Shown piece by piece: positions 12,291-24,177 of a stretch of 64,000 nucleotides of DNA. The translations under genes were made by a program, and so were the position numbers. Under the pieces are notes generated by a model. The model saw nothing but the letters and a program-made list of their open reading frames with translations. It searched no databases and was not told where the DNA came from. Position 1 is the stretch's first letter, and every line of letters begins with the position of its first letter. The DNA lies in contig CM069457.1 of the NCBI GenBank assembly GCA_035610835.1, positions 42,511,319 to 42,575,318 of the forward strand, in the 5' to 3' direction. Source of the stretch: Ophiura sarsii (taxonomy: Eukaryota > Echinodermata > Ophiuroidea > Amphilepidida > Ophiuridae).

Positions 12291-13680
12291 CACTAGAGGG
12301 CGTGTCAAAATTGTGTCCCATGTGAAACATGATTTATTTTGCCCATGAATATTATAAGAATTGGACGTAAGGTACTAATAATCATATCACGCAATCTTTA
12401 ATGTGTCATAAGATATTTTTTTCTATCCATTTCGGAGATCCCGTCATCAAGTTATTGCAAATCTACTCAGGCATATTACATTTAGCTTAGGCCTCTTTTA
12501 ATGTTGAGAGAGCTCTCTTATCATGCTTATTAGAACCATCATTCAGTGTGTGATTGAACATAATTAATAAAATCGGTAATAATATGTAACTAAATGTTAG
12601 TTGAATTTGAGTAGAAAAACATATTTTGTTTTAGATTTATTCTAAACAAAGCATTGCCATATTCTATAATCATCATTGGATTCACAAGTCCAGATTTGTT
12701 TCAGTTGAACGGCGAATTATTTTTCAGAAGTGGCCGCAGTGGGATTTGCGCTCTCGAATTGATATTATCTCAGCAGTTAGGTGATGAAATTTAATTGGAT
12801 AAAGTGTATTTAATAGAAGACAAATTGGGATGTATTTTTAATTGTTTTTCTTTCTCATGAGACTATTAATTGACACGACATGTATAATATTAAGTATAGA
12901 GAGAAATACGTTTACATAAAATATATCTCCTTAATAATTATGAAAGAAGAGATATAGAATATGCGTATAAAATAAATTCGCTGTGCGATAATGACATTCT
13001 CTTTGGCAAATTCCCCATTAGTAAACATCCTGGTCTCAATAACATCATGTTGATTGCGAAATTTACTGTATACAGAAATAGGTGCAATGGTTCAAAACCG
13101 TCATTTCAAAATATCCAATATGATATCATTAAGTACCATAACACTGAAAAACACATGTTGGAAAAATCTCTTAATAATACCCTCTACATGAAAAATGGGA
13201 CGTTTTCCACATGCTTTTTGTATTATTGAATTTATATTTTGTAATTTAGTGCATGCTTTAGTACGTTGGGGTGTATTTATGCATACAAACCATAGTTTGG
13301 CATGCGATATATAGTCTACTTATTGATGTTACTCTAACAGTTATCCACACACATTATGTATTCTAACTGATTTGTAATCATATTTTTTTGTATATTTGAT
13401 TTATCATAGCAGGTGTAAAATTAATAACATTATTGTGCAAAAAGCTTTACACAACTAGGAGTTCTATTTTTCACAGATTGTTCACTATGCAAGATGTAAT
13501 ACGTTGCGCCACGCTTCATTGGAAAGTGGACAACGCTAAACGTACGGTAGCTGTACCATATGGATATCTATAGGACAATCAATCTACATCTAACAAACCA
13601 GTGTCGTTATTGCTGGTTTCTAAAAATAATGATATAAGAACGAAGATGTGATACTATTGTGACCGTCATTTATAAGTTGT
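12291..13680. other. unassigned AT-rich DNA
   Basis: No gene or repeat end was recognised. Open frames are at most about 60 codons. Confidence 0.5.
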
Positions 13681-13703
13681 ATTCATTCATTCATTCATTC
13701 ATA
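13681..13703. repeat. (ATTC)n microsatellite
   Basis: About five ATTC units adjoin the left end of the Harbinger-type MITE. Confidence 0.9.
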
Positions 13704-13704
13704 A

Positions 13705-14049
13705 GGCCAAACAAAGAAGAAGGTCTGTCTCAGAAGCCCGCCCGCATTGGTATGTGAAATGAGCTACGGCGCGTAGGTCTATGCGCTGGGGGCTAAAAAC
13801 CTCTTCTTTTTTTCTTCTTTTTTGGATTTTTTTTGGATTTTGTTTGTTTGTTTGTTTGGATTTTTTTTAAAAATGTTAAAAAAAGTTCTCCGTAAGCTTG
13901 GATAGGCAACAACAACAACAACAAAAATCAAAACAAAAAAAAGCATACCTCATAGCCTATTTTCTAAAAAAAAAAAAGCAAAAAAAAAAGCACAGCACTT
14001 AGCTTTTTTGCACAATGTTTCTGAGACAGACCTTCTTCTTTGTTTGGCC
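13705..14049 (+). mobile_element. PIF/Harbinger-type MITE, TAA target
   Basis: TIRs of about 30 bp begin GGCCAAACAAAGAAGAAGG and end CTTCTTCTTTGTTTGGCC, with TAA on both sides (13702-13704, 14050-14052). The interior contains low-complexity T and CAA runs. It is the same family as 465-737. No protein is encoded. Confidence 0.85.
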
Positions 14050-14179
14050 TAAAAGGTTTATTATAAAAACTGTTCTTGCAGCCAACACAAAGTAGCTGAA
14101 TTACAACAATTTTACAAATGTACACATAAAAATAAAAACATTAAAGGAAACAATATAATCTACTAAAATTAATTACATG

Positions 14180-14285
14180 ATTGTTGCTATCTACCGAAAA
14201 TAGCATATTTGTTGCTATCAACTGAAGATGGTAGTTATTGATGCTTTCTACTGAAGATAGCAGTGCTGATTGCTGTCTACTTAAA
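14180..14285. repeat. short tandem repeat, about 30-bp unit, 4 copies
   Basis: Diverged units near 14181, 14209, 14238 and 14268 share TTGCTATCTAC-like and GAAGATAG-like blocks. Confidence 0.65.
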
Positions 14286-14299
14286 AACCCAATGTTAAA

Positions 14300-15440
14300 C
14301 AGCTTAGACATTTCACATTTTATTTGATATTTTCATTATTTTTTTAAAAATTATTCTATGTGAAATAAAACAGGGCACAAGGAATTGGACGTGAAACCTT
14401 TTTTTTTAATAATGGCCTTTTTCTATTGTTATAAATTATATCGCTCCTGCTGGTTCACCATGTGTTTGAGAACATGCTATCAAGATCTTATTATTCCGAT
14501 TTACTGCCTGTGCATATTTGCAAAGTATCTACGATTGCAATTAAGTAAATAATTATTACTAAAAGGTTTCCACGCACAAATGATGGACGGACGTAACTCG
14601 CAAGCCGCGCGCTTCTGTGTGTAAATTAAATTCTAATATGTTTTCTTACGGTAAAAGATCATTTCAGGGAGTATATTAAATCTTTAGACTGGCATTTACT
14701 CAGGTAAATTAGATATGTTTAAATGTTTAAAAAACATGTATAAATACTATCCGCTGTTTAATAAAAAGTCATATATATTTTCCTTCGTGGCATTACTATA
14801 TTTAACGTTATTTCAATTTACACAAAAAAGCAACATTAGGTACTAACACTTTTCCTGTTTTGTCCTGTCATTGTGCAAACATAATGATTTATTTTTTTAA
14901 TTTTCAACAAATAATATTTGAACACTTTACTTACTGCATATGTTAAATTTGTCAAAACAAGCTTTAGCATTATGCCTAGCTCTAGAAATCGCCGTCATGG
15001 AATGGCGCCGATGCCCATTAACAATTGTTGCATCACAATATTGAAAGCGAAATTGATTTGTTAGATTCGTAAAAAGAAATTGAGAAATAACTAACATGGT
15101 ATAGACCAAACTTTTTTGATAAGACGCTACGTCATAAAATCATCAGCAATTTCATTTCAGGTTGTGTTTTTACTGAGATAGCCGCTGCCAATCCGTAGAA
15201 AAATACATGTACATTAATTTCTTGAGGGATATGGTTCTCAGCAAATATAATTGTTGCTGTGCGTCAATACTCCGGAGTATCATAGGACCCTGGCAGTTTA
15301 AAGTTGATGGGTACAAAATGGTATCAACCTCGTGTAGTCAGTGGAATGATAGATGCACCAAATACAAGTAACGACAGCCATTCAAACAGTATTCAATGCC
15401 AAGAACAGCCAAAAAGCCTTTCAACTTTGATTAAGCATAT
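14300..15440 (+). repeat. repeat unit P, copy 3 (carries an empty MITE site)
   Basis: It is colinear with 4970-6670. It lacks the MITE found there, giving a direct pre-insertion reference at 15357-15372. No coding content was recognised. Confidence 0.8.
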
Positions 15441-15540
15441 GAACAGTTGTAAGGACAACTAAATTGATATCGCATTACTCCAGGGACGGATTTACCATTG
15501 GGCCAGATTCTAAAAAAAATAAAAGGAACAATAAAATAAA

Positions 15541-15640
15541 TGAATGAATTACCAACATTAGATGCTGACCAAATAAGAAAGGAACAACATAAATAAATGA
15601 ATGAATTACCAACATTAGATGCTGACCAAATAAGAAAGAA
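15541..15640. repeat. 57-bp direct repeat, two copies
   Basis: The block TGAATGAATTACCAACATTA occurs at 15541 and 15598 with its downstream sequence nearly unchanged. It lies just right of CAGGGACGGATTTACCATTG (15481-15500), which looks like the terminus of a hAT-type element whose other end I could not find. Confidence 0.8.
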
Positions 15641-15715
15641 AGCACAGCAAATAGTTTCAAAGAACTCAGAAGTCTTGAAGATGAAATGCTGCAGTATAAA
15701 TCACTTATGATCCTC

Positions 15716-15961
15716 TGACACTTTCCAAGCGGCTATAAGTTTTACCATATACAAATCAGATTTTTCAGAAACCTTTCCCAATGTTCAAAGTATATCTCAA
15801 GGATTACTGAACCATTACTAGGCATGTTTGTACTTATTTAGATGCATTGCTCATGGTCATTCCAAATTTGATAATGAAATTCAATAATGTTGACATTTTT
15901 GAAACATTTTTTGACATTTTGGAATGTCGTCTGCAAACGCCTGCCGCGTGGAAAGTGTTAA
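15716..15961 (+). mobile_element. TTAA-target MITE (piggyBac-like)
   Basis: A forward copy. The left end is degraded (TGACACTTTCCAAGCGGC) and the right end GCCGCGTGGAAAGTGTTAA is intact. The internal markers TTTTTCAGAAACC and TGACATTTTGGAATGTCG are present. Confidence 0.85.
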
Positions 15962-16546
15962 GCGACTGCAGTGTAATCCAGTCAGTTCATCAGACGAAAG
16001 CACGTTTGGACACTATGTCCCAGTAGTGTGGATATTGCATATAGAAGAGTCTTCGAACCAGTTACAAATTGTGAAAGGGGACGATCCTTCCCACGCCTAA
16101 ATTGATCAAAAAACTCTATCCAGTCATCAACAGTCTCTGTATTTTTGCTGTGGAATCCACAATCGCCAAAAGGTTGTATTTTAATTATTTAAAAAACGAT
16201 TCTGCTAGACAAAAAGTAAGGAAAAAAAGGATCAGTGTTCTTAATGTACTGGTAAATTATAAATGGTGGTTATTTAACCGGTTAATTCACTTTAATGCAC
16301 AGTGAAATTGGTAAATTATGATTGATGAGGAAAGAATTGTAGGATGTCACTATTTTCACGCCTGTCATGTCATTAGACCCAGTGCGTACATTTTTAGTAT
16401 TTCCAAATAAATTTCCTTATCTTCTCTTCTCGTCTTTGTGACAAAAAAGTATTTTATTGTTGTTGTTTTTTGTGTAAATTATTAGTATCTATATTTTTAT
16501 TAATTTTCAATTTGAAAATCTAAGAGTATAGGCCATGATCCACAAT
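15962..16546. other. unassigned DNA
   Basis: No gene or repeat boundary was recognised. Confidence 0.5.
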
Positions 16547-16724
16547 AACACTTTGGGAATCGATGAAATTATGCGACGGTTACTTTGAGGGAGAAAATAC
16601 CAAAACATGCATTTTTTTATTCTGTGATTTTCACAGCAAAACGGGTTGAAATTGACATTATTGACACATTTTGTGAAATATTGGGACAGTCGTCTGCAGA
16701 CGACTGCCGCGTGGAAAGTGTTAA
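16547..16724 (+). mobile_element. truncated or diverged TTAA MITE
   Basis: The right half is clear (TCGTCTGCAGACGA palindrome, GCCGCGTGGAAAGTGTTAA end). The left boundary near TAACACTTTGGGAA is tentative because the middle no longer resembles other copies. It sits at the start of Q copy C. Confidence 0.6.
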
Positions 16725-16729
16725 CAATA

Positions 16730-18660
16730 AGCTTCATCAAGTTTATGGACTTGGATTAAATATTTAACAATATGTTTTCTTTACAATGCTAGTACTAGTA
16801 AACGGATGTGTTCGTATTAACACAAGTCTGCTAAAACATATTTACGACATGATAGAATATGTAACGAGTTAAAAGCTTTTCCCCGATGTTTCATTTCATG
16901 AGTTAATTAAGGTGTACATTTTATATTCCCGTTATACCAAGAGAGAGCCTTTTAAAAGATGGTACAAATTGACTACCGCAGACTAAACACATTATATTAA
17001 AGGGTATTAGTAAGTATATGAGTTGGCGCGGCGGATATAAAGTGCATTTGTATTAATTGCTCTAACGGGATTGTGGGCTGCGTATAAATAGGTCAATACA
17101 TGTGATTTAAAACACGTGCTGGGCGGTTTTCCATAATTTAACACTCATAAAATATTGATGAGTTCATACACATTCCGCGACACAGGTATAAAGTGTCTTG
17201 CTCAAAATATAGTTTGTCGTTCGTTTAACTAGTTAAAGATGATGTGCCAAACCTAGAGGGGATTGTACACATTGTGCTGAGAATTCGTCGTGCCAATCAC
17301 ACATATATATTTTTATAAAGCAGTTTCTCTTACTAGTTATTGCTCGATTCTTGATTCCAAGTGGCCAACTACGTTTGAACAGCCCTTAACCATGGCCTCA
17401 GTGTCTCAATTACATGAAACACATAGCAATTGCCGTAGCAAAAGCAGTAGATCATCCGACGCAGGATACCCGACCCTCACAGTAGCTTTAGATACTTTTC
17501 TCTGGCTATAATATCTTTGTTTAGACCAGTAGTTGGTGTTTCCTTGTCATGTAAGTGAGATAGAAGCTCTGCCTAAAGCGGGCTTTGATGTACAATCACT
17601 GTCGTGACGTTACCGGTTCTTCAAGGCACGCAAGATTGATTTAAATGAGTTTGTATTAAATACCATTCATAACGCACATCTGCGTTGAGCATTTTTTTTT
17701 TTAATTGTTTGACTCTTGCCTTGACATTCGGCATTAGATAGACCAGGTGTGTGACTGTTTAGCCATTTCCTATTCTAGGTAAAGGGATAAGCAGTAGTGC
17801 TGAAGATTTTATTTTATATCATTTACTTCATAGTGAACATTAATAATGGTCATTTTTTGCTGTTCCATTTATGCAATCACGAAAGCAGCATTTATATTGT
17901 GACTGTTTATAAAGTTTTATAGCCTGGGAGCATACAATGTTTTAAAACACATTGAAACAAATGTGACCTTCTATCCTAAATCAAGGTCAATCAACCACTC
18001 AAGTTGCCAAGGATGTCTACTTAGGTTTTAATTTGACCAACTTCAGAGAACATTTTGCTATTCATGTAGGAGGAATTTACAAGGGCTGCATAAAGGTCTC
18101 TCAGGCTAAACGATATATGCTTGGGCGATTGTTAGGTGTATAAATGGGGTAAACAAATGGTAAGCAGCGAAGGGCCGTATTCTCGTACTAAACACGGTTT
18201 TAGCTTAAAACCGTGTTTAACTAAACGCGTGTCTAACTTAAACGTGAGTTTATCCTTTAAAAGATATGTTTAACAACACACGATTTCAAAATGTCGTTCC
18301 CTGAGTGGTCCTGCGTTATTAATAGTATATTAGGTATTTAATTCATTGTGGCCCTATGGGTTACTACACGATCCGCACGTCAGATTGCACCAGGCACGGT
18401 TGAGTAATCATTCAAGGCATACAGTTCATGCGCGATTTTTAGTTAAACGCGCATTAAACTAACCCCGTACCCATGTTATAAGTTAGGCACATTTTGGCGA
18501 GTTAGATGCGTGTTTAAGTAAATCAAATGTACGACAATCGCGCTGTGTCTAAAGTCAAAGTTAGACGCGTGTCTAGCTTAAAACCATATTTAACTACGTA
18601 AGAGAATACGGCCCTATTTGTTTGTCAAACGCCCTCTAACGTTTTCTATGTATACCATCT
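16730..18660 (+). repeat. repeat unit Q, copy C
   Basis: A diverged Q copy sharing, in order, the CACAAGTCTGCTAAA region, the GAACAGCCCTTAACCATGGC region and the block around GACGCAGGATACCCGACC. It is interrupted by an inverted-repeat element at 18171-18615, after which TCAAACGCCCTCTAACG continues. It holds the empty CATGGCCT site for the element in copy D. Confidence 0.65.
18171..18615. mobile_element. TIR element AGGGCCGTATTCTC
   Basis: Terminal blocks AGGGCCGTATTCTCGTAC and GAGAATACGGCCCT are inverted, with further inverted blocks such as GACGCGTGTC and AAAACCGTGTTTAACTAAA. No clean target duplication could be read. It is non-coding. Confidence 0.75.
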
Positions 18661-19095
18661 TGACTCGAACGTAATCATGAGAATGCAAGTATATATTAAT
18701 CAGAATCAGTTTCAAGGTCAGTGTCTAATGTATTCTGCAATACAACTAAAATATTTCTGGTCTTGTATGGTCATACAAGATGCTAAGCTGCCAATTGAAA
18801 TAGCTCCATTGCGGATCATCTAAGTAATACAACGTCTACAACAAAACATATCTATATACAATATAACAGATCTACAATATAACATGGTTTATTCTCAGTT
18901 TTTAATTAAGGTGATGTTAGAGGTTTATAATATGTTCATGGTTTTTTTTTTAAATGTTAATGTTAATTTACACATTTATTATTTTTCAATGTCAAGATAG
19001 ATTGCCGGCTTAAAAACCATTAGGAATATCATCTTCAATGGATGTCTGATACAATTCTGGATGATTTATTATCTCATGTCTATGACCTTGATTTA
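18661..19095. other. unassigned AT-rich DNA
   Basis: Nothing recognised. Confidence 0.45.
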
Positions 19096-19233
19096 GGGGT
19101 TCAATAAGGTTTCGGAGTTGTTTATCTTGAATCGACAACGGTAAGACGGGTTTATTTTGCGAGGGCAGCAAAATAAACCCGTCTTACCGTTGTCGATTCA
19201 AGATGAACAACGACGAAGACCTTGTTGAACCCC
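19096..19233. repeat. near-perfect hairpin with 65-66-bp arms
   Basis: The arms 19096-19160 and 19168-19233 are almost perfectly complementary around a 7-nt loop (GAGGGCA). The inner stem contains GACGGGTTTATTTTGC and its complement. It is probably the remnant or core of a fold-back element; no TSD was found. Confidence 0.9.
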
Positions 19234-20065
19234 GTTCAACAACGACCAAACATATTTACATCATTCAAATGTGAATATCGTTTTGGATAATTAATGAAAA
19301 CAAGTAAAAAACTTGTTTTAATATGCTTAATTTAAAAATCGAGAAAAAAAGTTTACGTTTTATTATAATTAGGCCCTTATTTGGACATCGTCCGTTCCCC
19401 GTAAACAGGGCGAGGGAACTTCAGAATGGGCTGGGTTACAAAAGGTAAACATTCGAGAAGACAAATAATTTCGCAAGAAATTGTGAAATTTAAAATATTT
19501 TGTAAATAGCATTTTATTCACACACCACCTTTAACATTCAGAGAAAAATTAAATCAAGAATGCATTTAATTTACACAACACATTTTGATACATGTTTATA
19601 GAATATTGTATCAGCTCAAAACACACCCCTCCGTTTCAATAGTGATACGGTCCATTATAGATCAAAGCGAAGACATTTCACCGCGATGATGCAAAAAATG
19701 GCGATTCTCTTGTGCTCAGGTAGCGACGGTTCGGCTAAAATTGTGGCTTTAGGTGTGAACCGTTACATATGGCCCTCGCCATAAATATTTTCCTCAGGGA
19801 TATAGCTACATTCGGTATATAAAGTTATTTGCTAACTTTAAGGATTGCAGGGCGAAATGCATTTATACGCCGAAAAAATGAACACATTTTGCGAACATTT
19901 TCCCCGACATTTTTGTTTGTTTACAATTTTGCGGTTTCCAAATAAGGTTCGCTATCCTAGTAATTTGCATATGAACAGTGAGTTTATCTCACATCAACAA
20001 CGCTTTGTTACTGTACTTAAGGTATGGGGGAGTTGTTGAATTGGTAATCAGTGAAGCTGATAGTT
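19234..20065. other. unassigned DNA
   Basis: No gene recognised. A 64-codon frame at 19845-20039 has no familiar motif. Confidence 0.45.
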
Positions 20066-20345
20066 TTAAAACACTTTCCACGCGGCTATTAGTTTTATCA
20101 TAATTATACAAAACAGATCTTTCAGAAACCTTTCCCAAACAGATCTTTCAGAAACGTTTCCCAACTTTAGAAGTCTATCTCAATAATTACGAAACCAATA
20201 ATAGACATGTTAGAACTTATTTTAATGCATTTCTCATGGTGATTCCAAATATGGTGATGAATTTCAATACATTTGACATATTTTAAACATTTGGTGACAT
20301 TTTGGAACTGTCGTCTGCAGGCGACTGCCGTGAGGAAAGGGTTAA
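20066..20345 (+). mobile_element. TTAA-target MITE (piggyBac-like) with internal duplication
   Basis: A forward copy. The left end is CACTTTCCACGCGGC and the right end GGAAAGGGTTAA. An internal block beginning ACAGATCTTTCAGAAAC is present twice in tandem, which explains the greater length of this copy. Confidence 0.8.
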
Positions 20346-20561
20346 CCATTTTTTTGAACGACCCGTATCTCATGTGTTTAGCGTTTGTGATCCCGAGGCA
20401 TCGCCTTTTTTTCTCTCTTTTCTTTTTCAACAATATTAACCCTGATATAAGCTTCACTGAAAACGAGTGTGACTTCTTGTTAAGGTATCAAATATTTCAT
20501 GCATTTGCAGGATTGGAATTTCCCGTCAGCTCAATGATACGCCGTTTCTTATTTTCATATA

Positions 20562-21082
20562 CAGTCATCAAAAAAAGTAACTATACTGGTAATAAATGGG
20601 CTTTTAACTCTAAAAATATATATTCTACCTACAAATATTAAATCATAACGTTGTTGAAGACTTTATCTTCTTTAAAATGAGATTTTACACGTTAGGATCG
20701 GTGACAATCATAAATGTAAGGTAAAGTAACAATTTTATTTCACATTTCAACACGGGGGAGATTATGACAGGTAGCGTGTGTGTGGCCTACTATATATCCA
20801 ACCTTCGCATGCGTCCCCAATTGCACTACCCATAATCAATAATGTACACGTATATAGATTGATCTGCGTGTAGAAAAGGAATATGTGAAAATGAAAATCG
20901 TACTTCACCTTACATTTTGGAGTGTCACTTCTTAAATAATCACCCGGTCCTAGCGTGCAATATATCATATTGGAGAAGATAAATGTTTCAACAACTTTAT
21001 AATTTAATATTTTTAGGTAGGATATACATTTTTAGAGTTAGAAGCCCATTTATTACCTGTATAGTTACTTTTTTGATGACTG
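20562..21082. mobile_element. TA-target TIR element (CAGTCATCAAAAAAAG family)
   Basis: TIRs of about 70 bp begin CAGTCATCAAAAAAAGTAAC and end GTTACTTTTTTGATGACTG. TA is on both sides (20560-20561, 21083-21084). The interior is also palindromic in part. The same family forms the outer element at 40723-41843. Confidence 0.85.
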
Positions 21083-23099
21083 TACATCTATTTCGTTACA
21101 CCAGACATTACGCTGAGGGCAGTACTGGCAAGTTTATTTTACTTTTGCTTTCAATGTCAAAACACATTTCCCATCCGTGTGATAATGATTGACGTCACCC
21201 GAGTGAAAAATGCTTGAACACAACATCTATATCTGCACTGGGTGACTCATTAAGAACAATTTACAGTTCTGTACGGAATCCACTTTCTTGTCTTGTTTAC
21301 CTCTTCTACAAACTATATAACCATTCCTAAAAGCGTATCTTGATCCAGTTTATTTTTGTTTTTCTTTCAATGTCAAAATCAATTTCCTGTCTGTATGATA
21401 TTGACTGACATAGCATAAGATGACATTTACTGTAAACGTTTGTGTTTATTTCCTCCACTGACTGGAATGATTAGACACGATTAGCAGCGCCATGAATATC
21501 ATCTTATCGTCTCTTTGTTGTGATACAAAACAACCTTCTCCACTGATTAAAAAGAAGGTCACACGTGCCAGAAGTTATAACGGTCATCGTAACTGCAATG
21601 CATACGCGTGGGTAATATACATGTAGATGCAACTAATTTTTAAGATTTTGACTTTTGAGTATCACTGAATGCATTACAGTTGTTTTCATTCAGCGTTTCC
21701 CATCAACAAAACAAATATTAGGTTTAAATAAAAATTCCATTAAAATGGAAAGTTGGCGGTCAAAAGGAAATTGCGATATAAGGCAAATAGAAAGAGCAAA
21801 AATAGCAACATTTGTAAATACGGCTTTAAATGTATCCATTCATATTGAGTTGGGTGGGGGTAGAATTTTTTTATTATTTTTTACTCATCAGGGGGTGAAT
21901 TTTTTGTTGTTGGCCTGCATAGAGGGTGAATTTTTTTTTCTCCGAAAACTTCCTACCCCCCCCTGAAAATCTAATGGTGCGTCCCTAAAGCCCCAACTAA
22001 AAATCCTCGGTTTCCCATGGAAATGGAGTGATCACCAGAACATGATGTGTACAGAGTAATTTGTAGTGACAGTTCACCATATCATTATGTAATGCAGTGC
22101 TACCCAACAAGGACACATACGGTAGGTTTATTCTAAAGCAAGCACTATTTTTTCGCGGCATTTAATGTTCGTGATGCAGAAGAACCCACATTTTTCATCA
22201 TGAAATGTTTACAAATGTACACCTTTCTAATAATGTCTTAATAAGAATACTAAAAGCTTGTGAGCATGACAATTTCACCAATCCTAGCCAGTCGCGAAAT
22301 TTTTCATACACATAGATATTTCATGCAAACCTTGACCATGTTTTATGACACAGTTGCACAGTTGACACTCTGAGCTTTTCAGTAGTATCTGAGACCACAA
22401 TTGTAATGTGTATAACATCTGGACAGTTGGGAGATTTCTCTTTAGTCAAACAAGATAAGCTATTATGTCTCTCTGTTGGGAGTCTAATAAAATCTCTCTG
22501 ATTGAATCATCAAGGCTAAACAAATATAGCTTTGACTCCATCACAGACTGCAGGACTGTTAAAATAAACTGCATAGGTACATGTAATTTACAAAGACTGC
22601 ATGCAAAATAATTTAGACAATTTTCCATATACTAAAAACAAAATGGCAGCCTCCATGTATATGTAGAAAGACCTAAATGTCCAAGAATATGCAATCTGAT
22701 GCTATAAGGTTGGCGGTTGCCCCGCCAACCAAAAAGAGGATTTGGTTAAAATGTCAACAAAAAGGATTCTAGCTAATTTTAAATTGTTGTAAAGTGTATA
22801 TGTTTCTAGTGTGATCATGTTAAATATAGCCCGACATATTCCAAGTAATGTCGATTTAGATTAAAAGAAATTATTTTAAAGCTCTTTATTTATCCGCTAT
22901 CAGCAGTTATCAGCTCTCCCAGATAACCCGATTATTTAGTAATATTATTTAGGCGCTTCATTCAGAGATTGTATGTCGATGTCGCTTAAAGTACCGGTCA
23001 CTTTAGGTGTTTTTATCACATCAACATAATTTTGGTATAAAAAAACCCATATTTTTCTCAATATTGCTGTAATATCTTAGGCGCAATGTTTGTTCCATT
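21083..23099. other. unassigned DNA with small repeats
   Basis: No gene recognised. It contains a diverged direct repeat (about 21130-21195 and 21345-21415, sharing CTTTCAATGTCAAAA), a G/T-rich to C-rich element-like patch at 21850-21975, and a 9-bp perfect hairpin GGTTGGCGG/CCGCCAACC at 22707-22729. Confidence 0.5.
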
Positions 23100-23290
23100 T
23101 AGACGTTATAGGCCAACAAAGTGGGTTGACCACCAAGCTAGTTTGCATACTACTCAATGGGCACGTTTCATGTACCCCTGTGCAACTCAAACTTTGGAAA
23201 ATGACACTTTTAAGGATGACCCTTCATGTTGAGTAGAAAACATCAAGTTGAAAATCGGGCCTGAAATCGGAACAACTACCTTTAATTAAG
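23100..23290 (+). repeat. dispersed repeat, inverted partner of 33285-33490
   Basis: The complement of this stretch matches 33285-33490 along most of its length, including GGCCCGATTTTCAA and CCAAAGTTTGAGTT. It is non-coding. Confidence 0.75.
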
Positions 23291-23335
23291 TGTAATATTA
23301 ATCAAATCGTTTTCTTATGATATATGCTTTACGTA

Positions 23336-23588
23336 CTCTCTAAATGTAAAAGAGCTAAAACTCACTCTTTGAGAGCTCTATCAGGGACAGATCTTTTTCT
23401 GGAGTGAAGTTCACTCTTTTCAGAGTGATTTCCACTCTTTTCAGAGTAAAATTCACTCTAAAAAGAGTGAACATCGCTCTGAAAAAGAGCGGAAAATCAC
23501 TCCGAAAAGAATTAACTACAATCTAAAAAAGAGCCGTCCCTCCTAGAGCTCTCAAAGAGTGAGTTTTAGCTCTTTTACATTTAGAGAG
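23336..23588. mobile_element. palindromic TA-target MITE (CTCTCTAAATGTAAAAG)
   Basis: Arms of about 45 bp begin CTCTCTAAATGTAAAAGAGC and end GCTCTTTTACATTTAGAGAG. TA flanks both sides (23334-23335, 23589-23590). The centre repeats the motif CACTCTTTTCAGAGTG-like in both orientations, so nearly the whole element can fold. Confidence 0.85.
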
Positions 23589-23683
23589 TAGCTCATTGTA
23601 GTGTATACAGCATGTAGTACAGGTCTAAAGCAAATGTATCAATACATTATTGTTTTCGTGTTTTTGTTTAAATCTTTCACAAT

Positions 23684-23932
23684 TTAACACTTTCCACGCG
23701 GCAGGCGTTTGCAGACGACGTTCCAAAATTTCACAAAATGTTTCAACAATTTCAAAATTATTGAAATGCATTATTATATTAATTGGGGTCACCATAAGGA
23801 ATGCATTACAATAAGTACAAAAATGCCTAGTATTGTATCAGTAATCCTCGAAATAGACCTTATCAAGTTTCTGACAAATCTCTTTTGCATATGATAAAAC
23901 CAATACCCGCATGGCGGCATGGAAAGTGTTAA
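23684..23932 (-). mobile_element. TTAA-target MITE (piggyBac-like)
   Basis: A reverse copy with TTAA at both ends, left end TTAACACTTTCCACGCGGC, right end GGAAAGTGTTAA, and the marker GGAATGCATTACAATAAG. Confidence 0.88.
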
Positions 23933-24177
23933 GGCATACAGCGATGACAATATTATGTTTGCCATATATTCGCCTGTCTGGAATGAAACGCCTTTTTTGC
24001 TGCACACTCTAATAATACAATCTGCCTATTCAAGATGACAAGATATATTGTCCGACGGACACTTAATAGACATCTAGTCAAAGTTGTCATCTATAAAGTC
24101 AAATGCCAGTTCCCAAGTTCCCTACCATAAAATGTCAACATTGTATGTCCATTTGTCAGCTACATATTTTCAATATA

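Noticed and set aside
20273..20641. 122-codon plus-strand frame
   Set aside because: It runs from a MITE across unrelated DNA into a TIR element and has no domain.
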